Source: Dactylosporangium vinaceum (GTDB lineage Bacteria; Actinomycetota; Actinomycetes; Mycobacteriales; Micromonosporaceae). Taken from it: 64,000 nt of DNA. The position numbers were made by a program, and so were the translations under genes. Below the pieces are notes generated by a model. That model saw only the letters and a program-made list of their open reading frames with translations. It had not been told where the DNA came from and ran no database searches. The DNA is taken from contig NZ_CP061913.1 of the NCBI RefSeq assembly GCF_019904175.1, forward strand, positions 11,036,001 to 11,100,000, in the 5' to 3' direction. Shown one piece after another: positions 16,861 to 24,350 of this stretch. Within the stretch, counting starts at the first letter, position 1. Each line of letters starts with the position of its first letter.

Positions 16861-18201
16861 TTACACCCCCGAGAGCCTGCGCGGCGAGCGGCGCAGATAG
16901 ACCAGCCACGTCACCAGGAAGCATATGGCGTAATACCCGATAAAAGCGATATAAGCGCCATCACCGGTTTTGTACGCCAGGAACGACTGCCGGAACGCGA
17001 GGTTCACCAGCACCCCGCCGGCCGCACCGATCGCCCCGGCCACGCCGATGAGCGCTGTCGCCAGCCGCCGGGCCTCGCGCTCGTCGTCCGGAAACTTGGC
17101 CCGGAAGATCGCCGGGATCATCTTGTACGTCGAGCCGTTGCCGAGCCCGCTGAAGATGAACAGCAGCACGAACCCGGTCACGAACAGTGGTAGCGAGTGC
17201 CGCTGGGACGCGAGCAGGACCAGCCCCGCGCCGAGCGCCATCGCCACGAAGTTCCAGAAGGTGACGACCGCGCCGCCGAGCCGGTCCGCCAGGATGCCGC
17301 CGATCGGGCGGATCAGCGAGCCGAGCAGCGGGCCGAGGAACGTCAGGTAGGCCGCCTGCACCGGGGTGGAGAAGTCGGACTTGAACTGCACCTGCAGGAC
17401 CTGCCCGAAGGCGAAGCCGAAGCCGATGAACGAGCCGAAGGTCCCGATGTAGAGCAGCGACATGATCCAGGCGTGCCCGTTCTTGATCACGTCGCGCATG
17501 GCCCGCTTGTCGTTGGAGGCGTGCGTCAGGTTGTCCATGTAGATCGCGGCCAGCGCCGCGGCGATGACGATCAGCGGCAGGTAGATCAGGACGATGTACC
17601 GCGGGTGGGCGGCTCCGGCGGTGGCCAGCACCAGCAGCCCGATGAGCTGGACCGCGGCCACGCCGATGTTCCCGCCGCCGGCGTTGATGCCGAGCGCCCA
17701 GCCCTTGAGCCGCTGCGGGTAGAAGGCATTGATGTTGGCCATCGAGGAGGCGAAGTTGCCGCCGCCGACACCGGCCACGGAGGCGCAGATGAGCAGCGTG
17801 GTGAACGAGACTCCGGGCTCCAGGATGATCCCGGCGAAGATCGTCGGGACCAGGAGCATGAGGGCGCTGAAGATCGTCCAGTTGCGCCCGCCGAAGGTGG
17901 CGACGGCGAACGTGTACGGCAGCCGCAGCACCGCCCCGACGAGCGTAGGCGCGCTGGTGAGCAGGAACTTCTGGGCCGGGTCGAGCCCGTAGCGCGGTCC
18001 GAGGAAGAGCACGAACACCGACCACAGGCTCCAGATCGAGAAGCCGATGTGCTCGGAGAGGATGGAGACGACCAGGTTGCGGCGGGCGATCTTCGCGCCG
18101 CCCTCGGCCCAGAAGGCCGGGTCCTCGGGGTGCCAGTCGTCGATCCAGCGGCCGCGGCGCGGCTCGGGCTGAGACTGCGGTTTGTCCACGGCAAGCGTCA
18201 T
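16861..18201 (-). CDS. narK: NarK-type nitrate/nitrite MFS transporter
   Basis: A 446-residue major-facilitator protein with about 12 membrane segments. It carries both nitrate-signature-like stretches of the NNP family ([19 protein letters not shown] with [15 protein letters not shown], and later [17 protein letters not shown]), which line the nitrate/nitrite path. The hydrophilic N-terminus ends in [13 protein letters not shown], as in actinobacterial NarK/NasA. The neighbouring nirBD genes suggest import of nitrate or nitrite for assimilation. The ATG at 18201 (MTLAVDKPQ) is preferred over an ORF start 15 codons upstream because the family begins close to it. Confidence 0.92.
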   Translation of the reverse strand: MTLAVDKPQSQPEPRRGRWIDDWHPEDPAFWAEGGAKIARRNLVVSILSEHIGFSIWSLWSVFVLFLGPRYGLDPAQKFLLTSAPTLVGAVLRLPYTFAVATFGGRNWTIFSALMLLVPTIFAGIILEPGVSFTTLLICASVAGVGGGNFASSMANINAFYPQRLKGWALGINAGGGNIGVAAVQLIGLLVLATAGAAHPRYIVLIYLPLIVIAAALAAIYMDNLTHASNDKRAMRDVIKNGHAWIMSLLYIGTFGSFIGFGFAFGQVLQVQFKSDFSTPVQAAYLTFLGPLLGSLIRPIGGILADRLGGAVVTFWNFVAMALGAGLVLLASQRHSLPLFVTGFVLLFIFSGLGNGSTYKMIPAIFRAKFPDDEREARRLATALIGVAGAIGAAGGVLVNLAFRQSFLAYKTGDGAYIAFIGYYAICFLVTWLVYLRRSPRRLSGV

Positions 18202-18273
18202 GGTCGTGGATGCTAGGGACGGCCCGTTTCGGCTCGTCGCACCCAAGTTGTCGGCGTCGAAACGTTTACCCCA

Positions 18274-18309
18274 CGAGGGCGGATCGGCTCTTGTGAGGAT
18301 CCGCCCTCG
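18274..18309 (-). terminator. terminator-like hairpin after the lipoprotein gene
   Basis: CGAGGGCGGATC (18274-18285) and GATCCGCCCTCG (18298-18309) form a perfect 12-bp stem with a 12-nt loop, 13 nt after the lipoprotein stop. It lies just upstream of narK, so narK probably starts its own transcript. There is no strong U-tract. Confidence 0.7.
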
Positions 18310-18322
18310 CGGGATTCGTCGC

Positions 18323-19045
18323 TTACGCCTTCGTGAAGGTCCAGGTGCCGGTGTCGGTCTCGCCCGCGGGCGGCGAGAGCTTGAGGGTGCCGCTGCCGCA
18401 CTCGTACTGGCTCTTCTTGAGGATCGGCTGCGCGTCCACGGCCCCGCCGGTGTTGGCGGTGCCGGTGCCGGCGAACTCGGCGATCGAGACCTTGTCGGCC
18501 ACGCGCTGGGCGACCGGCGCGGTGAGGTCGACGGTCACCGTGAGGGTGGTGAAGTCGACGGAGCCGCTCGGCTCGAGCGTGCCGGTGGTGCCGGACGGGC
18601 TCTTGACCGCGCCGTTGACCTTGCCGCCGTAGCTGAAGCTGCCCTTCACGGCGTTGCCGGAGACGGAGAACGTGAAGGTCACCGGCTGCATGGCGCCGAA
18701 GTCGACGAGCGTCTTGCCGCCGGAGTCGATCGTCAGCATGGTGCCGCCGCCACCGGTGAAGTCGCCGCCCACCGGGCCGGTGAGCTTGCCCGTGATGCTC
18801 GTGGCTTTCCAGGAGCCGACCAGGCACGACGCCACAGTCCCCTGGCCGCCGCCGGTGGTGCCGCTGGTGGTGCCCGAGGCGCCGGTGGAGGCGCCGCCCG
18901 AGGGGCCGGTGCCCGTGGTGCCGGTCGCGCCGGACGCTCCGGCCGAGGCCCCGGTGCCGGGGCCGGCCTTGTCGCCACTACATCCGGTGAGCCCGATGCT
19001 GAGCGCCGCAACGGCCGCTAGTGCGGCCTTGCCGGTCGTGCGCAT
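18323..19045 (-). CDS. putative lipoprotein with lipocalin-like beta-rich domain
   Basis: A 240-residue exported protein. MRTTGKAALAAVAALSIGLTGCSG is a lipoprotein signal with the lipobox LTGC, so it should be anchored outside the membrane. A 50-residue Gly/Ser/Thr/Ala-rich linker follows, then a beta-strand-rich domain that begins with a GSWKATS motif like the GxW of lipocalins. The domain has two cysteines (near its start and in YECGSG). The ATG at 19045 follows a perfect AGGAGG, 6 nt upstream, so longer starts are rejected. It is divergent from nirB and lies next to narK; a link to nitrogen metabolism is only positional. Confidence 0.82.
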   Translation of the reverse strand: MRTTGKAALAAVAALSIGLTGCSGDKAGPGTGASAGASGATGTTGTGPSGGASTGASGTTSGTTGGGQGTVASCLVGSWKATSITGKLTGPVGGDFTGGGGTMLTIDSGGKTLVDFGAMQPVTFTFSVSGNAVKGSFSYGGKVNGAVKSPSGTTGTLEPSGSVDFTTLTVTVDLTAPVAQRVADKVSIAEFAGTGTANTGGAVDAQPILKKSQYECGSGTLKLSPPAGETDTGTWTFTKA

Positions 19046-19175
19046 CTGCTTCCTCCTCGCTGCTTTATAGGGGTCCATGGTTCTTTACCCCGCCACGGAC
19101 CGCCGCCAATCTACAGTGTGGATATCTGGCACAACGCTTCGGTAACGTCCAGGCCGGGCCCCGTGTGAGCCGCAC

Positions 19176-19213
19176 TTAGCAGGCCCGAAACATTCGGGAC
19201 TTTGCGGCGAAAC
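19176..19213 (+). promoter_or_regulatory. candidate GlnR-type box upstream of nirB
   Basis: GAAAC, 6 nt, GACTT, 6 nt, GAAAC occurs at 19187-19213, with TTAGC 6 nt before the first element. GlnR sites of actinobacteria have the layout GTnAC-n6-GAAAC repeated, so the two GAAAC elements are in register while the GTnAC elements are poor. GlnR controls nitrite reductase in streptomycetes. Read as a candidate only. Confidence 0.35.
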
Positions 19214-19236
19214 CGCCCCCCGGCAGCCTTTGGGCC

Positions 19237-21735
19237 ATGTCCGCTGCGGTCAGTGAATCAGGCTCGTCGATGAAAGTGGTCGTCGTCGGCCACGGCATGG
19301 TCGGGCACCGGTTCACGGAGGCCCTGGCCGCCCGCGACCCCGGCCGCCGGTGGCAGGTCACAGTACTGGCCGAGGAGGGTCGCCGGGCCTACGACCGGGT
19401 GCGCCTCTCCGCCTACTTCGACGGCGTCTCGGCCGAGGAGCTGACCTACGGCGTGCCCGACGGCGTCGAGGTCCGGCTGGGCGAGCCCGCGCTCTCGATC
19501 GACCGGGCCGGGCGCAAGGTCACCACGGCGCAGGGGGTGTACGAGTACGACGCCCTCGTGATCGCGACCGGCTCGTCCGCGTTCGTGCCGCCGATCACCG
19601 GCGTGGATCAGGCGGGCGTCTTCGTGTACCGCACCCTCGACGACCTGGAGGCGATCCGCGAGCACGCCCGGGGCCGGGAGGTCGGCGCGGTCATCGGCGG
19701 CGGCCTGCTCGGTCTGGAGGCGGCCAACGCGCTGCGCCTGCTGGGCCTGCGCACCCACGTGATCGAGTTCGCGCCGCGGCTCATGCCGGTGCAGGTCGAC
19801 ACCGCGGGCGGAGCGGTGCTGCGCAAGTACGTCGAGGACCTCGGCGTGACCACCCACCTCGGCGCCGGCACCACCGCCATCCGCTCCACGGGGTCGAGCG
19901 GACGGCTCGGGCTCACGCTCTCCGACGGCGCCCACGTGCCCGCCGACATCGTGGTGGTCGCGGCCGGCATCCGGCCCCGCGACGACCTGGCCCGGGCGGC
20001 CGGGCTGGCCACCGGGGCGCGCGGCGGCGTGGTCGTCGACGCCGGCTGCCGGACCGCGGACCCGGCGATCTACGCGATCGGTGAGTGCGCCGAGATCGAC
20101 GGGCGCTGCTACGGGCTCGTCGCACCCGGCTACGCGATGGCCGAGGTGGTCGCCGACCGGCTGCTCGGCGGGGCGGCCGAGTTCCCCGGGGCCGACACGT
20201 CGACAAAGCTCAAGCTGCTCGGGGTCGACGTGGCCAGCTTCGGCATCGCCCAGACCGAAAAGGGCCAGCGCGACGACCTGCTCGACATCGTGTACCTCGA
20301 CGCGGCGAACGGGCGCTACGCGAAGCTGGTGCTGTCCGACGACGCCCAGACGCTGCTCGGCGGCATCCTGGTCGGGGACGCGAGCGCGTATCCGACCCTG
20401 CGCGCCAGCGTCGGCGGACCGCTGCCCGGCCACCCGCTCGCGCTGCTGGCCGGCTCCACGGACATGGGCGACGTGGCGCTGCCGTCCGACGCCCAGGTCT
20501 GCAGCTGCAACGCGGTCACCCAGGGCCAGGTGGTGGCCGCGATCCACGAGGGCTGCGCCGACGTGCCCGCGATCAAGGAGTGCACCCGGGCCGGCACCAG
20601 CTGCGGGTCGTGCGTGCCGCTGCTCAAGCAGATCCTGAAGCAGCAGGGCGTCGCCGCCTCCAAGGCGCTGTGCGAGCACTTCGACTACTCCCGGGCCGAG
20701 CTCTTCGACATCGTGCGCGTCCGCGAGGTACGCACGTTCTCGCAGCTCATCGCCGAGCACGGCCGGGGCCGCGGCTGTGACGTGTGCAAGCCGACAGTCG
20801 CCTCGATCCTCGCCTCGCTGCACAACGACTACGTGCTCGACGGCGAGCAGGCCTCTCTGCAGGACACCAACGACCACTTCCTGGCCAACATCCAGCGCAA
20901 CGGCACCTACTCGGTCGTCCCGCGCATCCCCGGCGGCGAGATCACGCCGGAGAAGCTGATCGTGATCGGCGAGGTGGCCCGCGACTTCAACCTCTACACC
21001 AAGATCACCGGCGGGCAGCGCATCGACCTGCTGGGCGCCCGGGTGGAGCAGCTCCCGGCGATCTGGAGCCGGCTGGTCGCGGCCGGGTTCGAGTCCGGGC
21101 ACGCCTACGGCAAGGCCCTGCGCACGGTGAAGTCGTGCGTCGGGTCGACCTGGTGCCGCTACGGGGTGCAGGACTCGGTCGGGCTGGCCATCGAGCTGGA
21201 GCTGCGGTACCGGGGGCTGCGCGCTCCCCACAAGCTCAAGTCCGCGGTCTCCGGCTGCGCCCGCGAGTGCGCCGAGGCCAAGGGCAAGGACTTCGGGATC
21301 ATCGCCACGGACCAGGGCTGGAACCTTTACGTCGGCGGCAACGGCGGCTTCCGCCCGCGCCACGCCGACCTGCTGGCCTCCGACCTGACGACCGAGGAGC
21401 TCATCCGCACGATCGACCGGTTCCTGATGTTCTACATCCGCACCGCCGACCGCCTCCAGCGCACCTCGGCCTGGATCGAGGGCCTGGAGGGCGGCCTGGA
21501 CTACGTCCGCGCGGTCGTCGTCGAGGACTCCCTCGGCATCGCCGACGAGCTCGACGCGCAGATGGCCCGGCACGTCTCGTCGTACATGGACGAGTGGCGG
21601 GCGACGGTCGAGGACCCCGAGCGCCTCGCCCGCTTCGTGTCGTTCGTCAACGCCCCCGGCACCCCCGATCCGACGATCTCCTTCGTTTCCGAACGCGGGC
21701 AACCGGTGCCCGTCGTCCTAGGAGCGCGCCAATGA
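19237..21735 (+). CDS. nirB: assimilatory nitrite reductase large subunit NirB
   Basis: NirB reduces nitrite to ammonium with NAD(P)H in the cytoplasm. The 832 residues start with an FAD/NAD reductase part (VVVGHGMVGHR near residue 13; second Rossmann motif VIGGGLLGLEAANALRLLG). A BFD-type [2Fe-2S] site uses Cys422, Cys424, Cys456 and Cys459. The C-terminal sulfite/nitrite reductase half holds the siroheme-[4Fe-4S] ligands in SCVGSTWCRYG (Cys634, Cys640) and SGCARECAEAKG (Cys674, Cys678). The ATG at 19237 is used; Met12 (19270) is an alternative that leaves more room for a promoter. It overlaps nirD by ATGA. Confidence 0.96.
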   Translation: MSAAVSESGSSMKVVVVGHGMVGHRFTEALAARDPGRRWQVTVLAEEGRRAYDRVRLSAYFDGVSAEELTYGVPDGVEVRLGEPALSIDRAGRKVTTAQGVYEYDALVIATGSSAFVPPITGVDQAGVFVYRTLDDLEAIREHARGREVGAVIGGGLLGLEAANALRLLGLRTHVIEFAPRLMPVQVDTAGGAVLRKYVEDLGVTTHLGAGTTAIRSTGSSGRLGLTLSDGAHVPADIVVVAAGIRPRDDLARAAGLATGARGGVVVDAGCRTADPAIYAIGECAEIDGRCYGLVAPGYAMAEVVADRLLGGAAEFPGADTSTKLKLLGVDVASFGIAQTEKGQRDDLLDIVYLDAANGRYAKLVLSDDAQTLLGGILVGDASAYPTLRASVGGPLPGHPLALLAGSTDMGDVALPSDAQVCSCNAVTQGQVVAAIHEGCADVPAIKECTRAGTSCGSCVPLLKQILKQQGVAASKALCEHFDYSRAELFDIVRVREVRTFSQLIAEHGRGRGCDVCKPTVASILASLHNDYVLDGEQASLQDTNDHFLANIQRNGTYSVVPRIPGGEITPEKLIVIGEVARDFNLYTKITGGQRIDLLGARVEQLPAIWSRLVAAGFESGHAYGKALRTVKSCVGSTWCRYGVQDSVGLAIELELRYRGLRAPHKLKSAVSGCARECAEAKGKDFGIIATDQGWNLYVGGNGGFRPRHADLLASDLTTEELIRTIDRFLMFYIRTADRLQRTSAWIEGLEGGLDYVRAVVVEDSLGIADELDAQMARHVSSYMDEWRATVEDPERLARFVSFVNAPGTPDPTISFVSERGQPVPVVLGARQ

Positions 21736-22070
21736 CCTGGACCGTTGTGTGCCCGTACCTTCGCCTGGAGCCCGACCGCGGGGTGGCCGCCCTGGTCGGT
21801 GGCGAGCAGGTGGCACTCTTTCGCACCTTCGACGGTTCGCTGCACGCCATCGGCAACGTCGACCCGATAAGCGGGGCGGCCGTGCTGTCCCGCGGCATCG
21901 TCGGCAGCCGCGGCGACCGCCCGGTCGTCGCCTCACCCATGCACAAGCAGGCCTTCGACCTCACCACCGGCGAGTGCCTGGACGAGCCGGAGATCCGCGT
22001 CCCGGTCTACGCGGTGCGGGTCAGCGACGGGATGGTCGAGATCGGCGACCCGACCGAGGTGACAGCGTGA
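21732..22070 (+). CDS. nirD: nitrite reductase small subunit NirD
   Basis: NirD is the Rieske-fold small subunit of NADH-nitrite reductase. The 112 residues carry the fold pattern (VVCPYLRLEPDRGVAALV, VALFRTFDGSLHAIGN, SPMHKQAFDLTTGECL). The Cys-His ligand pairs of true Rieske proteins are missing, as usual for NirD, so no cluster is expected. The ATG overlaps the nirB stop by 4 nt and the gene ends in a GTGA overlap with the next gene, so the three genes are translationally coupled. Confidence 0.94.
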   Translation: MTWTVVCPYLRLEPDRGVAALVGGEQVALFRTFDGSLHAIGNVDPISGAAVLSRGIVGSRGDRPVVASPMHKQAFDLTTGECLDEPEIRVPVYAVRVSDGMVEIGDPTEVTA

Positions 22071-23209
22071 GCGCGACAAGCCGGCTGGAGTCCCGGCCGG
22101 CGTCCGACGAGGAGCTGCCGCTGGCCGGGTTCACGGTGGCCGTGACCGCGGACCGGCGCCGCGACGAGCTCAGCGCCCTGCTGGAGCGGCGCGGGGCCCG
22201 GGTGGTGCTGGCCCCGGCCCTGCGTATCGTGCCGGTCGCCGACGACACCGAGCTCAAGGCGGCCACCGTGTCATGCGTGGACGTGGCCCCGGACATCGTC
22301 ATCGCGACCACCGGCATCGGCCTGCGCGGCTGGATCGAGGCGGCGGAGGGCTGGGGTCTCGGGGAGGCGCTGCGCACCCGGCTCAGCGAGGCGTACCTGA
22401 TCGCGCGGGGCCCCAAGGCCAAGGGAGCCGTGCGGGCGGCCGGGATGCTGGAGAACTGGTCCCCCGAGACCGAGAGCTGCGACGAGGTCCTCGACTACCT
22501 GACCACCGGCGGGTTCCCGGGCGGGCTCGCGGGCCGGCGCATCGCCCTGCAGCTGCACGGGGAGCCCCACCCGGAGTTCACCTCGGCCCTGCGCGATGCG
22601 GGCGCGATCGTCGTGGAGATCCCGGTGTACCGCTGGGCCCCGCCCGTCGACCCCGCGCCCCTGCGCCGGCTGGTCGACCTGATCTGCTCGCGCCTGGTCG
22701 ACTCGGTCACGTTCACCTCGGCGCCCGCGGTCAGCTCCCTGCTGCGCGTGGCCGGCCCCGAGGCGCCGGACGTGCTGGAGGCCCTGCGCACCGACGTCCT
22801 GGCCGCCTGCGTGGGCCCGGTGACCGCGGCCCCGCTGCAGCGCCTGGGCATCCCCGTGGCGGCGCCGGCCCGGGCCCGCCTGGGCGCTCTGGTCCGCATC
22901 CTGGTGGACGAGCTGCCGAAGCGCTCGCCCACCCTGCAGGTCGCCGGGGCCGCGGTGACCCTGCGCGGCCACGCGGCGATCATCGACGGCCACCTGAAGC
23001 CGCTCGCCCCGGGCCCCATGGCCGTGCTGCGGGCCCTGGCCGCCTCGCCGGGCCGCGTCCTGTCCCGGGCCGCCCTGCTGCGCGAGCTGCCGCGCGGCGC
23101 CGATGAGCACGCGGTGGAGATGGCCGTGGCCCGCCTGCGCGCCGCCCTGGGCGGCTCCGCGTTCGTCCAGACCGTGGTCAAACGCGGCTACCGCCTCCGG
23201 GTCGACTGA
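22067..23209 (+). CDS. hemD: uroporphyrinogen-III synthase with C-terminal winged-helix domain
   Basis: The N-terminal 270 residues are a HemD-type uroporphyrinogen-III synthase (AGFTVAVTADRRRDEL, IVIATTGIGLRGWIEA, VTFTSAPAVSSLL, AACVGPVTAAPLQRLGI). The last 90 residues are an OmpR/PhoB-type winged helix (LAPGPMAVLRALAASPGRV, then VKRGYRLRVD). Uroporphyrinogen III is the precursor of siroheme, the NirB cofactor, which explains its place as third gene of the nir operon. Whether the winged helix binds DNA here is unknown; fusions of this kind occur in other actinobacteria. The start is the GTG overlapping the nirD stop. Confidence 0.9.
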   Translation: MSATSRLESRPASDEELPLAGFTVAVTADRRRDELSALLERRGARVVLAPALRIVPVADDTELKAATVSCVDVAPDIVIATTGIGLRGWIEAAEGWGLGEALRTRLSEAYLIARGPKAKGAVRAAGMLENWSPETESCDEVLDYLTTGGFPGGLAGRRIALQLHGEPHPEFTSALRDAGAIVVEIPVYRWAPPVDPAPLRRLVDLICSRLVDSVTFTSAPAVSSLLRVAGPEAPDVLEALRTDVLAACVGPVTAAPLQRLGIPVAAPARARLGALVRILVDELPKRSPTLQVAGAAVTLRGHAAIIDGHLKPLAPGPMAVLRALAASPGRVLSRAALLRELPRGADEHAVEMAVARLRAALGGSAFVQTVVKRGYRLRVD

Positions 23210-23231
23210 CGCAACCCCCGGGTCGAGCGGT

Positions 23232-23477
23232 CTACTGGAGGTAGTGCTCGACCTCGTCGATGGAGTGGGCCTCGACCTCGTCCGGGGAGACGCCCTGCTG
23301 CTTCGCCGCGCGCCGGCGGCGGAGCAGGTCCCACAGCTGGTCGAGGTGCTCCTCGACCGCGCGCAGGCGCTCGTGCTCCTCCTGCTCGGTGATCTTGCCG
23401 GCCTGCACCTGGGTGCGCAGCTTGTGCTCCTCGTCCACCAGGGTGGAGATCTGGTGGATCAGCGTCTTCTCGTCCAT
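23232..23477 (-). CDS. DUF2630 family protein
   Basis: An 81-residue, charged, helical protein (MDEKTLIHQISTLVDEEH, then EQEEHERLRAVEEHLDQLWD and RRRRAAKQQG) matching DUF2630, a small actinobacterial family of unknown function, probably a helical hairpin. The ATG at 23477 is chosen over a TTG three codons upstream. It follows the thiD-like gene by 21 nt on the same strand and ends 22 nt from the converging hemD stop. Confidence 0.85.
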   Translation of the reverse strand: MDEKTLIHQISTLVDEEHKLRTQVQAGKITEQEEHERLRAVEEHLDQLWDLLRRRRAAKQQGVSPDEVEAHSIDEVEHYLQ

Positions 23478-23498
23478 GACAGGCAATCATCCACCACG

Positions 23499-24299
23499 TC
23501 AGCGCAGCGTGAGCGAGGACCAGCCGAACTGGTCGATGGGTCCCGGGCCGTTGCCCAGGCGCCACTCGGCCGCGTCGCCGATCGCGCGGCCCACGAAGCC
23601 CTTGGCCCAGGCCACCGCGGCGTCGGCGTCGTCGGCCGCGGCCAGGCGGGCGGCCACGGCGGTGGCGAACGTCGCGCCGCTGCCGTCGGTGTTGCGGCTG
23701 GAGATGCGCGGGCTGTGCAGCACCCGGGCCTCGCCGTCGGCCCACAGCACGTCGATCGCGTCCGCACCGGCCGCGAAGTCGCCGCCGGTGATCACCACGC
23801 AGCGCGGGCCCCGGGCGGAGAGCTGCGACGCCGCCGCCGCCATGTCCTCCGGCGTGACCACGTCCCAGCCGAGCAGCGCCGACGCCTCCTCCCGGTTGGG
23901 GGTCAGGACGCTCGCGTGGGGCAGCAGCCGCTCGTACGCCGCGATCAGCCCCCGCCGCGACCCCGTCGCCGCCGTCAGCACCGGGTCGACGACCAGGTTG
24001 GGCAGCGCGCCGTTGCGGGCCCGGGCGGCGATCGCCACCGCGGTCTCCGGCGTGGGCAGGATGCCGGTCTTCACCGCCGCCACCGGCAGGTCGTCCAGGA
24101 CGCTGGTGAGCTGGGCGGTCACGACGTTCGTCGGCTGCGGGTACAGGTCGGCCACGTCCCGGGTGTTGCGCGACACCACGGCCGTCACCACCGAGGCCCC
24201 GTGCATCCGCAGCGCGGCCAGGGTGCGCAGGTCGGCCTGCAGGCCCGACCCGCCGGACGAGTCGGAGGCCCCGATGGTGAGAACGACAGTCGGCTGCAC
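23499..24299 (-). CDS. thiD: ThiD-like hydroxymethylpyrimidine/phosphomethylpyrimidine kinase
   Basis: A 266-residue ribokinase-superfamily kinase. LTIGASDSSGGSGLQADLRTL at the N-terminus, the PVAAVKTGILPTPETA segment, LVVDPVLTAATG and LTPNREEASALLGW are characteristic of ThiD, which phosphorylates HMP and HMP-P in thiamine synthesis or salvage. The anion-hole motif, normally GTGC (or GTGD in pyridoxal kinases), reads NTDGSGATF, so the usual Cys is replaced by Ala. The role in thiamine synthesis is therefore likely but not certain; no other thi gene is nearby. The start is GTG. Confidence 0.8.
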   Translation of the reverse strand: MQPTVVLTIGASDSSGGSGLQADLRTLAALRMHGASVVTAVVSRNTRDVADLYPQPTNVVTAQLTSVLDDLPVAAVKTGILPTPETAVAIAARARNGALPNLVVDPVLTAATGSRRGLIAAYERLLPHASVLTPNREEASALLGWDVVTPEDMAAAASQLSARGPRCVVITGGDFAAGADAIDVLWADGEARVLHSPRISSRNTDGSGATFATAVAARLAAADDADAAVAWAKGFVGRAIGDAAEWRLGNGPGPIDQFGWSSLTLR

Positions 24300-24350
24300 G
24301 GGCGATAGGTCACCACGGAGAGTGACGTATCACCCGCACAATCAGTCCGA

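Noticed and set aside
19258-21702. Open frame of 814 codons on the minus strand opposite nirB
   Set aside because: Shadow of nirB, whose motifs and cofactor ligands are complete.
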